DNA of 44,713 nucleotides from 2-02-FULL-48-14 sp041645035 (GTDB lineage: Bacteria; Patescibacteriota; Gracilibacteria; UBA1369; 2-02-FULL-48-14): assembly GCA_041645035.1 (NCBI GenBank), contig JBAZQU010000009.1, forward strand, positions 1 through 44,713, in the 5' to 3' direction. This document shows positions 7,428 to 16,039 of the stretch, piece after piece (positions within the stretch are counted from its first letter, which is position 1; each line of letters begins with the position of its first letter). The notes beneath the pieces were generated by a model. The model had not been told where the DNA came from and did not search any database. It saw only the letters and a list, made by a program, of their open reading frames with translations. Both the position numbers and the translations under genes were made by a program.

Positions 7428-9092
7428 ATGCCGACCAAGTACATCTTCGTCACAGGTGGAGTTTGTTCGAGTTTGGGGAAAGGAATCGCCACGGCCTCCA
7501 TCGGCGCTCTCCTCAAAGCTGCCGGCTTCAAGGTCTTTACCATGAAGCTCGACCCGTATTTAAACGTGGATCCCGGAACTATGAGTCCTTTCCAGCATGG
7601 AGAAGTCTTCGTTACGGATGATGGAGCTGAAACCGATCTGGACCTGGGTCACTATGAACGATTCATAGATGAAAATCTGAATGTATTCTCTTCCGTCACC
7701 ACGGGAAAAATTTACACGGAAGTTTTGGCCAAAGAACGACGTGGTGATTTTTTGGGAGGAACCATTCAAATCGTCCCTCACATCACCGAAGCTATTAAAA
7801 ATCGTATCAAAGAAGCGGCCAAGCAAAGCGGAGCCAAAGTGGTACTCGTAGAAATTGGAGGGACCGTAGGAGATATTGAAGGCCTTCCCTTCCTGGAAGC
7901 CATCCGCCAAATGCGCCATGAACTTGGAAAGGAGAACACGCTTTTCGTGCACCTCACTTTGTTGCCTTATCTCAAGGCGTCCAAAGAACTTAAAACCAAA
8001 CCCACACAGGCCTCTGTACGTGAGCTACGTTCCATTGGTATCCAGCCTGATTTCATCCTGGCCCGCGCTGACAAAAATATTCCCACCGAGTTACTTAAAA
8101 AAATATCTCTGTTCTGCGATGTGGAAGCTGAAGCCGTGATTCCCGCCGTAACCGCCAAGTCTATTTACGAAGTGCCGCTCAATTTCAACGAATATAAAAT
8201 CACCGAGCTGATCGCTAATAAACTGCACCTCGGAAACGTGACGCCAATGCTCGAAGACTGGCAAACTTTGGTGAGTAAAATCCAAGCTAAGCGTGATCCG
8301 ATATCTATTGCTCTGGTTGGAAAATATACCGACCTGGACGATGCCTATTTATCTGTAATTGAATCACTCAAAATTGCCTGCTACCACCAAGATCTGGAAC
8401 TTGAATTGCAATGGATCGATGCCGAGAAGCTCGAAAAAAATGATGAGGAGACCTGGGGACAACTGAGAGCGGCTCATGGAATTTTGGTCCCCGGCGGATT
8501 CGGTATTCGTGGCACTGAAGGAAAAATAATGGCGGCCAAATACGCTCGCGAGAGTAAAATACCTTATTTGGGACTCTGCCTCGGTCTGCAACTGATGACT
8601 ATCGAATACGCTCGCTATTACTTACAAGACCCTGAACTCACCTCTGAAGAATTTGATGAAGACGGCAAGCTCGACGCACGTAAATATGTGATTCATTTCC
8701 TGCCGGGCCAACGTCATAACAAAGAAAAGGGTGCTACGCTTCGACTGGGCGCTTACCCCTGCATGCTCAAAGAAGGCACGTTGGCCCGTCGCCTGTACGG
8801 AAAGGAAATGGTAATGGAGCGCCATCGTCACCGTTACGAAATCAACAATGACTTTGTAAAAGAGCTGGACGGCAGCGATTGGGTTCCTTCGGGACTGTTT
8901 GAAGAAGGTAATTTAGTGGAAATGGGCGAACTCAAAAATCACCCCTTCATGATCGGAACTCAGTTTCATCCCGAATTCCTCTCCCGCCCACATCGTCCTC
9001 ATCCTCTCTTTTACGGATTCATTGAGGCCAGTTCCAAAGTAACTTCTCACGCACCACGCCATGGCGCAGTTTCAATACACAGCGGTCAATAG
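7428..9092 (+). CDS. pyrG: CTP synthase
   Basis: Converts UTP to CTP using ATP and glutamine, the last step of pyrimidine nucleotide synthesis. The N-terminal synthase domain (about 1-270) opens with KYIFVTGGVCSSLGKGIATA, the P-loop of this family, and has SPFQHGEVFVTDDGAETDLD and EIGGTVGDIEGLPFLEA. The C-terminal class I glutamine amidotransferase domain carries GGFGIRGTEGK, the nucleophile Cys384 in GLCLGLQ and the His/Glu pair in FHPEF (512-517). At 554 aa it is full length. The next gene starts inside its last 32 nt, implying coupled translation. Confidence 0.98.
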   Translation: MPTKYIFVTGGVCSSLGKGIATASIGALLKAAGFKVFTMKLDPYLNVDPGTMSPFQHGEVFVTDDGAETDLDLGHYERFIDENLNVFSSVTTGKIYTEVLAKERRGDFLGGTIQIVPHITEAIKNRIKEAAKQSGAKVVLVEIGGTVGDIEGLPFLEAIRQMRHELGKENTLFVHLTLLPYLKASKELKTKPTQASVRELRSIGIQPDFILARADKNIPTELLKKISLFCDVEAEAVIPAVTAKSIYEVPLNFNEYKITELIANKLHLGNVTPMLEDWQTLVSKIQAKRDPISIALVGKYTDLDDAYLSVIESLKIACYHQDLELELQWIDAEKLEKNDEETWGQLRAAHGILVPGGFGIRGTEGKIMAAKYARESKIPYLGLCLGLQLMTIEYARYYLQDPELTSEEFDEDGKLDARKYVIHFLPGQRHNKEKGATLRLGAYPCMLKEGTLARRLYGKEMVMERHRHRYEINNDFVKELDGSDWVPSGLFEEGNLVEMGELKNHPFMIGTQFHPEFLSRPHRPHPLFYGFIEASSKVTSHAPRHGAVSIHSGQ

Positions 9093-10431
9093 CGGAGGAA
9101 GAAAGCTCAGCGGACTCATCGGTGCCGCAAGCGAAGAAGAAGCCCGCAAACAACTCAATACTTTTGGTATTTCTTTGCTTGCCATTCAAAAAACCGCCGA
9201 GACCGTGGAAAAGAGTGTGACTCAGGAAGCCGGCACTACCGCAGCGCTCCCCAAATTCGAGTTTGAAGCTTTTGATAAAGCCGGGAAAAAAGTCATAGGA
9301 ACTATTCCTGCCAGCAGCCGTTACAAAGCTTTCAAACGCCTAATGGACGAATATCAATTTGAAGTATCTTACGTGGCGACCGTTGGCGCGAGTGAGGAGG
9401 AACGGGCAAAGGCGAAAACGGAAGATCTTTCGGTACTCAAAGCCGAGTATGAGGTCCAAAATAAAGTCACGGATCGCGGGGTGATAGAAGAACAAAAAAT
9501 CAGTGCCGAGTTTGAAGGACAACGGAAGCTTTTACTTCAAAAAGTGGATTTTATATTGGAAAAAATCAAAGGCATATTGGTGGCGTATCAAGGCGAACTC
9601 AAACCGGAGTCGCAAAAACTCATTCAAAACACCATCGATAAGCTTTTGCGAATCAAAAGCAGTACCAATCTCGATTATATCCAAACCGTCTCCGAAGAAT
9701 TGTTAAAAAAGGTTCAGGATCAGGAGCTTTTTCTGCATAAAGAAAAGATGCAGAACCAGCGCGACCATCTCAAGTTGGAAGCACAAAAACTCATGGCCAC
9801 TTTGCATAGTAAACCGGTGGCAACGAGCGTCACGCAAAACATTGAAGATATCCAGGGGAAATTGAACGAATCTGGGAACCGGCTTTTCAAAGGGCTCGCT
9901 GCTTGGCTCACTTATTTTCTCCCCACCCCCGAAGAGAAAGCTCTCAAGGGAAAAATCTCCACGGTGAATCGTGATATATGGACTTATCGTAAAATCGCCT
10001 GGACAGCACCCGCCGGTGCCAAAGAAGAAGCTCGTCAAAGCCTGCAGTCACTCATCGAAGAACGGAATCGGCTCAAACAGGAGTTAAGGGTCATGATTTT
10101 AGACCGCCGGAACCAAGGCAAGGAGGACAGCGCCGAGCCCCTCATCACTGAAGAAGTAAATCATTTCCTTTCTTGGCTGCTCGCATTTTACCTGGTGGCT
10201 TATTTTTTCAGTCATTACGTGAGCGCTAAGGTATTCCCCGGTGGCAATCCTTTGCCGGGCGATTTCAATCTGCTTTCCTCCGTAACTCTGCGTCATCTGC
10301 TACTCAGTGTATTTCTCTGGCATGTGTTACTCAGTTTCCGCGTGGAATACCTGCGCTACAAGAACTGGGCCAATCTGGTGGTGATACCCTTGGGGATTGT
10401 TTTAAACGCCGGTTTAGTGTTTAATCTCTAA
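9061..10431 (+). CDS. Membrane protein with two GspF/PilC N-terminal-like domains and a long helical region
   Basis: A 456-aa protein with an unusual layout. Residues 2-43 (FQYTAVNSGGRKLSGLIGA, then EEARKQLNTFGISLLAIQ) and 66-106 (FEFEAFDKAGKKVIGTIPAS, then YKAFKRLMDEYQFEVSYV) both follow the pattern of the small N-terminal segment of type II secretion/type IV pilus GspF/PilC proteins, but the T2SSF membrane domain itself is missing. A long charged helical region (about 125-360, probable coiled coil) follows, then three hydrophobic segments (about 370-390, 412-430, 437-455). Function unknown; a platform or adaptor for a pilus-type machine is a guess. It starts inside pyrG and ends one base before the Lgt-like gene, so the genes are probably cotranscribed. 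Confidence 0.75.
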   Translation: MAQFQYTAVNSGGRKLSGLIGAASEEEARKQLNTFGISLLAIQKTAETVEKSVTQEAGTTAALPKFEFEAFDKAGKKVIGTIPASSRYKAFKRLMDEYQFEVSYVATVGASEEERAKAKTEDLSVLKAEYEVQNKVTDRGVIEEQKISAEFEGQRKLLLQKVDFILEKIKGILVAYQGELKPESQKLIQNTIDKLLRIKSSTNLDYIQTVSEELLKKVQDQELFLHKEKMQNQRDHLKLEAQKLMATLHSKPVATSVTQNIEDIQGKLNESGNRLFKGLAAWLTYFLPTPEEKALKGKISTVNRDIWTYRKIAWTAPAGAKEEARQSLQSLIEERNRLKQELRVMILDRRNQGKEDSAEPLITEEVNHFLSWLLAFYLVAYFFSHYVSAKVFPGGNPLPGDFNLLSSVTLRHLLLSVFLWHVLLSFRVEYLRYKNWANLVVIPLGIVLNAGLVFNL

Positions 10432-10432
10432 G

Positions 10433-11236
10433 ATGATTCCGATCCTCTATGAGTCTCAATACATCTCTCTGCAAACCTTATGGGTCTTTGTAGCCATTGC
10501 TCTTTTAAGCTGCAGTTACTTAGCGGTCCAGCGCCTTAAGCGCGCCCACGTAAACTTCACGCTTTTTATTGAGCATAGTGTCACTTTTTTCCTCTGCGCT
10601 CTCATTCTCTCCCGTATTTTCTACTTTGGCTTGCACACGGATGCTTACCTACCCGGGTTCGACCTCAGGACAGTCTGGAATTTTTTCTCCATCTGGGACC
10701 AGGGCTTTTCTTTTTGGGGAGCCTTTATTGGTTTCCTCATCGCGCTGCTGTACCGACTCTACAAATCTGAAGAGAATGCCTGGAAATGGCTCGATGCCCT
10801 TATTGTTCCCGTCATTGTAGGAATGGGTATTGGCAGCGTGGGAACTTTTTTTGGGGGCTACTCTTATGGCCGCCCCACCGACCTGTTTTGGAGCGTGCGT
10901 TATGAGGTCTACAATGTAAAATACACGGTTCCCGTTCATCCGGTTCAGCTCTACGCATTGCTTTTTTTCATTGCCGTGCTCGTCAGCAAACGCTGGCTCA
11001 GTAAAAAAACGGACTTTTTTAATCGAGAAGGGAATTCCACCTTTTACTATGCTGCCCTACTAAGTTTTGGTCTTTTTATTCTTGAATTCTTCCGAGGGGA
11101 TGATACACTCCTCATTCAGGGGATCAGGCTATCGACTTTCTTCTATGCTTTTTTCTCCCTGCTCAGCGCTTACTTCCTTTATAAGCGCATCCGTCAAGCC
11201 GAATCTTCTAAAACTCACCCTCATGAATCCACTTAA
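10433..11236 (+). CDS. Lgt-like (prolipoprotein diacylglyceryl transferase family) membrane protein
   Basis: A 267-aa polytopic protein with about seven hydrophobic segments. GFSFWGAFIG, GYSYGRPTDLFW and VPVHPVQLYALL correspond to conserved Lgt stretches (the HG..F/GCCYG.P/HP.QLY pattern). Lgt transfers diacylglycerol to the lipobox Cys of prolipoproteins, and at least three lipobox proteins occur in this window. The segment where classical Lgt reads GRxGN reads GSVGTF here, so the essential Arg and Asn of E. coli Lgt are not evident; the gene could be a divergent active Lgt or a relative with another role. It overlaps the next gene by 14 nt. Confidence 0.7.
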   Translation: MIPILYESQYISLQTLWVFVAIALLSCSYLAVQRLKRAHVNFTLFIEHSVTFFLCALILSRIFYFGLHTDAYLPGFDLRTVWNFFSIWDQGFSFWGAFIGFLIALLYRLYKSEENAWKWLDALIVPVIVGMGIGSVGTFFGGYSYGRPTDLFWSVRYEVYNVKYTVPVHPVQLYALLFFIAVLVSKRWLSKKTDFFNREGNSTFYYAALLSFGLFILEFFRGDDTLLIQGIRLSTFFYAFFSLLSAYFLYKRIRQAESSKTHPHEST

Positions 11237-11609
11237 ACTTCTCGATCTCTCCTACCTCTTCGACGTCCACCCGGGCAGCACTTTTATGTACTTCTGGCCA
11301 CTGCTTATTTTGTTCATAGTTCTGTTCGTGAGTAGTTTTAAGGTAGGACCAAAAGGCATCGCCTCTCGCATGCGTGAATTTTCCGTAGTCGGCCTCTTGC
11401 TTACTTTCCTCCGCGATCAAAACATTCCTTACCTTGGAATGCGCATCTGGCTGGTTCTTCTTTTCCTTGCTGCCGTGGCTTACGGAATATGGTACTGGAA
11501 GGATCTCAACAAAAAGGCTAACATGAAGCCCGCTGTGGAGGAACAAAAGCAGGCCGACAAATATCTGCCTAAAAAGAAAGGAAAAAAGAAGAAATCCAAA
11601 AGGAAATAA
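11223..11609 (+). CDS. Small membrane protein with a lysine-rich tail
   Basis: A 128-aa protein with two hydrophobic segments (about residues 22-38 and 75-92), a short loop between them (SFKVGPKGIASRMREFSVVG) and a strongly basic C-terminus ending in a run of Lys (KKKGKKKKSKRK). I chose the ATG at 11223, which overlaps the end of the Lgt-like gene by 14 nt, because the longer frame upstream is only a shadow of that gene. The basic tail could bind nucleic acid, ribosomes or acidic lipid, but no family is recognised. Confidence 0.75.
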   Translation: MNPLKLLDLSYLFDVHPGSTFMYFWPLLILFIVLFVSSFKVGPKGIASRMREFSVVGLLLTFLRDQNIPYLGMRIWLVLLFLAAVAYGIWYWKDLNKKANMKPAVEEQKQADKYLPKKKGKKKKSKRK

Positions 11610-11620
11610 TTTAAATATTT

Positions 11621-12301
11621 ATGAAAAAACTCCTCCCCCTCCTCCTGCTATCTATAGTTTTAAGCACCGAATGTTCTTTTCCTACGCAAACTTATCATCG
11701 TTTTAATATTCATTACGACGTATCTTGGATGCCAAACCCGGCCTTGATTGACTCTTCAACGCCAACCTCTCTATTCGTGGGATCTGCGGAAGCGGATATT
11801 GAACTTGTTTTCCCTTCTGAAGGGGGATCAGTGGCCGGCGAGACCGGATCTGTGCATATCACAGACTTTATACTGACCGATACTCCTTGCAGTCTCACAA
11901 TGGAAGATTCTCTGTACACGCAAGAACTCCCCGTTGAGTTTGAAGATGCGAGTTTTGCGCCCGCAGGCGCAAATGGCGTTCCGCTCAAACCCATAGTCAC
12001 TTTCAAAAATCTGGGATGGAGTGCCGACGTCGAACTCCCTCCGATCAGCGTGAATATGGTATGCCCTGTCGTAGGAGCAACGCTTATAACTGCGGATATC
12101 TACCCCTTGGTTTTGGGTATTTTCGACGAGTATGACATTTCAGCCAGTTGCCAAGAGTATAAAAGTGGTAAGGAATGTTATATCACCAAAGATGGTCAGC
12201 TAACGATGGCCGACACATTAAGTTCCGTACCTTTTATGAAAGTCTATCTCGCAAACATCACCCTCACCTACGAAGATTTAGGAGAAACCGTATCGGAATA
12301 A
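11621..12301 (+). CDS. Secreted protein of unknown function
   Basis: A 226-aa protein with a signal peptide (MKKLLPLLLLSIVLSTEC). A Cys follows the hydrophobic core, but the preceding residues STE do not fit a lipobox well because -1 should be Gly, Ala or Ser, so ordinary secretion is as likely as lipidation. The mature part is beta-rich with several Cys (TDTPCSLT, NMVCPVVG, SASCQEY, GKECYIT) that could pair as disulfides outside the cell. It lies 11 nt after the Lys-rich membrane protein, so is probably in the same transcript, and converges with greA. No family recognised. Confidence 0.75.
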   Translation: MKKLLPLLLLSIVLSTECSFPTQTYHRFNIHYDVSWMPNPALIDSSTPTSLFVGSAEADIELVFPSEGGSVAGETGSVHITDFILTDTPCSLTMEDSLYTQELPVEFEDASFAPAGANGVPLKPIVTFKNLGWSADVELPPISVNMVCPVVGATLITADIYPLVLGIFDEYDISASCQEYKSGKECYITKDGQLTMADTLSSVPFMKVYLANITLTYEDLGETVSE

Positions 12302-12309
12302 CACTCTTT

Positions 12310-12849
12310 TTAAGAGAGTTTCAGCACTTCGTATTCGGATTTTCCGTGGGGCATTTGAACGGTAACTACGTCTCCCACTTTGGCTCCAATAAGAGCCATT
12401 CCGATTGGGGACTCGTTTGAGATGCGATCATTAAAAGGATCTGCCTCGGTAGACCCCACGATGATGATTTCAAATGCTTCCTTCTTTTTAGTATTCGCAA
12501 TTTTTACTTTGGCCCCAATTTCCACCACTTTTTTAGAATGTTGTCTCTCGTCTATTACTTTAGCGCTCTTGATTTGCCCTTCAAGCTCGAGGATGCGCCC
12601 TTCCATAAAAGCTTGATCGTTCTTTGCCTCCTCATATTCGGAATTCTCAGAAAGATCTCCGTAACTGATAGCTTCCTTAAGTCGCTCAGCCACCTGCTTG
12701 CGACGAGTGGTACTTAAAAATTCGAGCTCGTCTTGAAGCGCCTTGAGGCCTTCCTTGGTCACAACGAGTTCTTCATCCGTCACTACGCCCGCCGCACCGG
12801 CGGTTTGTTTTTTCGCAGTTGTATTTTTTTGAATGGTAGCTTTTGGCAT
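12310..12849 (-). CDS. greA: Transcription elongation factor GreA
   Basis: GreA rescues backtracked RNA polymerase by stimulating cleavage of the transcript 3' end. The coiled-coil N-terminal domain carries the diagnostic tip (SYGDLSENSEYEEAKNDQ) with the acidic residues that enter the polymerase channel, and the C-terminal FKBP-like domain has ISNESPIGMALIGAKVGD. At 179 aa it has about 22 extra residues at the N-terminus (polar, Lys/Thr/Ala-rich, MPKATIQKNTTAKKQ) compared with the usual ~158; an internal start is not obvious. It follows rpoD on the same strand after a 62-nt gap that holds a stem-loop. Confidence 0.95.
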   Translation of the reverse strand: MPKATIQKNTTAKKQTAGAAGVVTDEELVVTKEGLKALQDELEFLSTTRRKQVAERLKEAISYGDLSENSEYEEAKNDQAFMEGRILELEGQIKSAKVIDERQHSKKVVEIGAKVKIANTKKKEAFEIIIVGSTEADPFNDRISNESPIGMALIGAKVGDVVTVQMPHGKSEYEVLKLS

Positions 12850-12893
12850 AAATAGAAATTAGTTAGTAACAGACAGGAACGAACAGAAGCACA

Positions 12894-12908
12894 CTGGGCT
12901 TCGCCCAG
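12894..12908 (-). terminator. Stem-loop between rpoD and greA
   Basis: CTGGGC-GAA-GCCCAG begins 3 nt after the rpoD stop. The stem is GC-rich and perfect, but no U run follows, so partial termination, mRNA processing or 3'-end protection are all possible. Confidence 0.4.
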
Positions 12909-12911
12909 GGA

Positions 12912-14225
12912 TCAAAAATAGGCACGTATTTTAACGCTTTTCGGATGTTCACGCAGCTTATGAAGTACTTTAGCTTCAATTTGACGGATACGTTCGCGTG
13001 TCACGCCGAATTCATTTCCCACTTCTTCGAGTGTGTGTCCGATTCCATCCTTGAGCCCAAAACGCATTTCAATAATTTTGCGTTCACGAGGGGAAAGGTA
13101 CTGAAGCATCTCGTGAATGTTCTCCTTAATAAGTTGTCGATTGGTTTGTTCGGAGGGAGACAAAGCGTCGTCATCCTCAATAAAGTCTCCCAGTTTGCTG
13201 TCCTCCTCGGCCCCAACCGGTGCCTCGAGAGAAACGATGTCCTGAGAAATTTTGAGAATATGACGAACTTTCTTTTCATCCATATCCATTTCTGCCGCAA
13301 GTTCTTCAATGAGCGGTTCGCGTCCAAGTTCCTGCACCAAGCGGCGCTGGGTATGGGTGAGCTTGTTGATGGTCTCCACCATGTGCACCGGAATACGAAT
13401 CGTGCGTGCCTGGTCCGCGATGGCGCGGGTGATGGCCTGACGAATCCACCAAGTCGCATAGGTTGAAAATTTAAATCCTCGGTTCGGGTCGAATTTTTCT
13501 ACAGCTCGGAATAAACCAATATTTCCCTCTTGGATCAGATCCAAAAAGGAAAGTCCGCGGCCGATGTATTTTTTTGCAATGGAAACTACAAGACGAAGAT
13601 TGGCCTCCGCCAGCTTTGCCTTTGCTGATTGATCTCCTTTCGCGATTTTTCGAGCGAGGTCGGCTTCTTCTTTGGCAGTCAATAGATCTACTTTTCCTAT
13701 TTCACACAGATACATGCGAATGGAATCGTTGGCAATTTCCGAAAGATCCACCACCTTTTTAACCTTTTCTTTTTCTTTCTTTTTAGGCGCCTCTACAACA
13801 GCCACAGGTTCCTTTTTAACTTTTTTCTTCTTTTTGGAGGCCTTTTCCTCGTCGCCTTCCCCTACCGTCTCACCCTCGTCCGAGGAATCTTCAAGTCCTT
13901 CGCCGAGCTCCTCCGCTTCAGCAAGTTTAACGAGCTCTTCGTCCATCAAATCTTCATCAGCAGGTTCATCGTCTTCTTTTTCTTTCTTTCCCCAGATCAT
14001 TTCATCCTTTACGTCAATGAGGTCGATACCCAGTTCCAAAAGAAGTGTGTAAACCTCATCAGCAAATTCAATGTCCTCCTCCAGGTTTGGGAGGGCATGC
14101 ATAAGTTCTTGCTGAGTCACAAAACCGCGTTGGCGACCTTTATCAATCAGATCACGGACTTCTTGGGGGTATTTTGCTAAATTCTCCTCAGAGAAGTGAG
14201 CAATAAACTTTTTAGTCCGAGCCAT
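12912..14225 (-). CDS. rpoD: RNA polymerase primary sigma factor RpoD (sigma-70/SigA)
   Basis: A 437-aa housekeeping sigma factor. Residues 1-80 resemble region 1.1. An acidic then Lys-rich linker (about 85-160) precedes region 1.2 (DSIRMYLCEIGKVDLLTAKE), region 2 (NLRLVVSIAKKYIGRGLSFL, then GFKFSTYATWWIRQAITRAI, the -10 binding helices), region 3 (IRIPVHMVETINKL) and region 4 with the -35 helix-turn-helix (LEEVGNEFGVTRERIRQIEA). The ATG overlaps the end of dnaG by 14 nt, the classic dnaG-rpoD pairing. Sigma-70-like promoters are visible at several genes here. Confidence 0.98.
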   Translation of the reverse strand: MARTKKFIAHFSEENLAKYPQEVRDLIDKGRQRGFVTQQELMHALPNLEEDIEFADEVYTLLLELGIDLIDVKDEMIWGKKEKEDDEPADEDLMDEELVKLAEAEELGEGLEDSSDEGETVGEGDEEKASKKKKKVKKEPVAVVEAPKKKEKEKVKKVVDLSEIANDSIRMYLCEIGKVDLLTAKEEADLARKIAKGDQSAKAKLAEANLRLVVSIAKKYIGRGLSFLDLIQEGNIGLFRAVEKFDPNRGFKFSTYATWWIRQAITRAIADQARTIRIPVHMVETINKLTHTQRRLVQELGREPLIEELAAEMDMDEKKVRHILKISQDIVSLEAPVGAEEDSKLGDFIEDDDALSPSEQTNRQLIKENIHEMLQYLSPRERKIIEMRFGLKDGIGHTLEEVGNEFGVTRERIRQIEAKVLHKLREHPKSVKIRAYF

Positions 14226-15969
14226 GCATTGGGATAATAGATTCGAAGTAGAGCAGGAGGATCAGTTTTTCAAACTCCTTTTGAACCTCACTCGGCTGAG
14301 AATTTTGTATCTCTGCCTCAAAGGCCCATTTTTTCAGTTCGGATCCGTTTTCCAGACCAGCATAAAACAAGTCATCCACCGCGTCCTGCGCATTATAGTA
14401 ATCCATCACCTGCTTGTAAACAGGAGTTTCACTTCCTAAAAACTCCTCAAAATGAGTATAAAATTCCTGGTACCTCTGCGAACCGAGTCGATGCATCGGC
14501 TCAATAAGGTTCGTGGCAAGCGCCAGCTGTTCAAAATGCTCAAAATTCTCCAGACTTTTCCATGATTCAAAGAACGGTTTAGGGTAAGCCAAAAGTAAGG
14601 AAATAAATTCACGTACTAAACGGTCTTTTTTAGAAAGCTTAGTCGACTCGGGTTTGGGCTCCTTAAGCCGACTGTGCGTTCGCTGGGATTTCATCTGATT
14701 CAAGTAGTCGTAAAGCATGCGGGTCGGCGAACCCACCAGTTTAGAAAGTTCTTTCAGATAATGGTCGAGCTCCACCGGATGTTGCGCGCCCTGCAATACT
14801 TCCACAAAATAATCGGTAAAATCACGCTTACCTTGCGCGGTTTGAAGGTTGTAAAGCCCCTTCCCTTCCTCCAAAAAGTGATCGAGATAAGGTTTCTTAT
14901 TTTCCACCGCCGTGCTCCAGAGTTTAGGATCTTCCTTCACCGAATCCGCCGCATCCTTGCCCTGAGGAATTTGAATCACAAAAAGTTCAAAGCCCATAGG
15001 TTGAGCCATCTGCACACTTCGGAGCAATGCCGCTTTGCCGGCTGAGTCGCTGTCGAAGGCAAAAGCGATTTTCTTGGTGTAGCGGCGAATGAGTTTCAAC
15101 TGTTCTTCCGTGAATGCGGTCCCACAGGTGGCCACCGTATTTTCCACACCGGCTTGGTCGGAGGCGATCACGTCAAAATAGCCCTCTACCACCACCACAA
15201 AATCTTTTTCCCGAATGGCATTTTTTGCCCGGTGCAAATTGTATAGAATGGAGCTCTTGTTGTAGAGCGCGTACTCGGAGGAATTCAGATATTTGGGCTG
15301 CTCGCCTTTTTTGAGCGCACGCCCGCCAAAGGCCACGGGCTCACCCTGTCCGTTGTGAATGGGAACCATGAGACGCAGATGGAACCGATCCACCACGTCT
15401 TGAGAACCACTGTCCCGCGCCAGAACCAAAGTACTCTCGAGAAGATCCTGCTTTTCATGACCCTTTTCGAGCAAATGACGATAAATCGAATCCTTCTCGT
15501 CCGAGATAAACCCTAGTTGGAATTTTTTAATCGACTCGTCCGTGAACCCGCGATTCTTCAGGTACGCATAAACTTTCTCCGCATCGCCTTTCTCTTCCAA
15601 TTTTTGAACAAAAAATTTACTCGCATCGTTGTAAATCGCCTTCAGCCTCTCTTTTAAATCTTTGGAAACCTTAGCCTGCTTCTCGGAGTATTTGGGCAAA
15701 TCCACATGTGCCTTCTCCGCCAAAAGTTCCAAAGCTCCACGAAAATCGAGCCCCTCAATATCCTGGATGAACTGGAAGAGATCGCCCCCTTTGTGGCAGG
15801 AGAAACAATAAGCCAATTGGCGTTCCGGACTCACATAAAAACTGGGCGTTTTCTCGGAGTGAAACGGACAACACGCCTTTAAATATTTTCCACTGCGCTT
15901 CAATTGCACATAAGGCGCAACCAAGTCTTCAATGGAAAGTTTTGATTTGATTTCAAGTACCGAATCCAT
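14212..15969 (-). CDS. dnaG: DNA primase DnaG
   Basis: Makes RNA primers for replication. The N-terminal CHC2-type zinc domain shows C34-x2-H37 and C55-x2-C58 (CPFHSEKTPSFYVSP; YCFSCHKGGD). The TOPRIM catalytic core carries EGYFDVIA (about residue 261) and the metal-binding DSDSAGKAA (about 305). The C-terminal third, which contacts DnaB in relatives, is poorly conserved, as usual. At 585 aa the length is normal. A promoter is visible at 15993-16020, and the 3' end overlaps rpoD. No Shine-Dalgarno sequence precedes the ATG; the strand instead reads the complement of one. Confidence 0.97.
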   Translation of the reverse strand: MDSVLEIKSKLSIEDLVAPYVQLKRSGKYLKACCPFHSEKTPSFYVSPERQLAYCFSCHKGGDLFQFIQDIEGLDFRGALELLAEKAHVDLPKYSEKQAKVSKDLKERLKAIYNDASKFFVQKLEEKGDAEKVYAYLKNRGFTDESIKKFQLGFISDEKDSIYRHLLEKGHEKQDLLESTLVLARDSGSQDVVDRFHLRLMVPIHNGQGEPVAFGGRALKKGEQPKYLNSSEYALYNKSSILYNLHRAKNAIREKDFVVVVEGYFDVIASDQAGVENTVATCGTAFTEEQLKLIRRYTKKIAFAFDSDSAGKAALLRSVQMAQPMGFELFVIQIPQGKDAADSVKEDPKLWSTAVENKKPYLDHFLEEGKGLYNLQTAQGKRDFTDYFVEVLQGAQHPVELDHYLKELSKLVGSPTRMLYDYLNQMKSQRTHSRLKEPKPESTKLSKKDRLVREFISLLLAYPKPFFESWKSLENFEHFEQLALATNLIEPMHRLGSQRYQEFYTHFEEFLGSETPVYKQVMDYYNAQDAVDDLFYAGLENGSELKKWAFEAEIQNSQPSEVQKEFEKLILLLYFESIIPMHGSD

Positions 15970-15992
15970 TGGGAAACAAAAAGGAGGTCACC

Positions 15993-16020
15993 ATACTAGC
16001 ACGCAAGCCATATTCTGCAA
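15993..16020 (-). promoter_or_regulatory. Sigma-70 type promoter of the dnaG-rpoD unit
   Basis: On the minus strand TTGCAG (16020-16015) and TAGTAT (15998-15993) are 16 bp apart, predicting a start about 17-20 nt before the dnaG ATG at 15969. Confidence 0.55.
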
Positions 16021-16039
16021 AACTCCGTTATCACAAGCC

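Noticed and set aside
12302..12320. Small T-rich stem between the secreted protein gene and greA as bidirectional terminator
   Set aside because: The stem is only about five base pairs and overlaps the greA stop; too weak to annotate.
12945..13466. 173-codon frame antisense to rpoD
   Set aside because: Shadow of a conserved sigma factor; the composition mirrors the sense codons and no start signal is present.
15981..15988. Perfect Shine-Dalgarno sequence AAGGAGGT on the plus strand
   Set aside because: No plus-strand gene starts downstream; it is the complement of the dnaG leader and probably chance.
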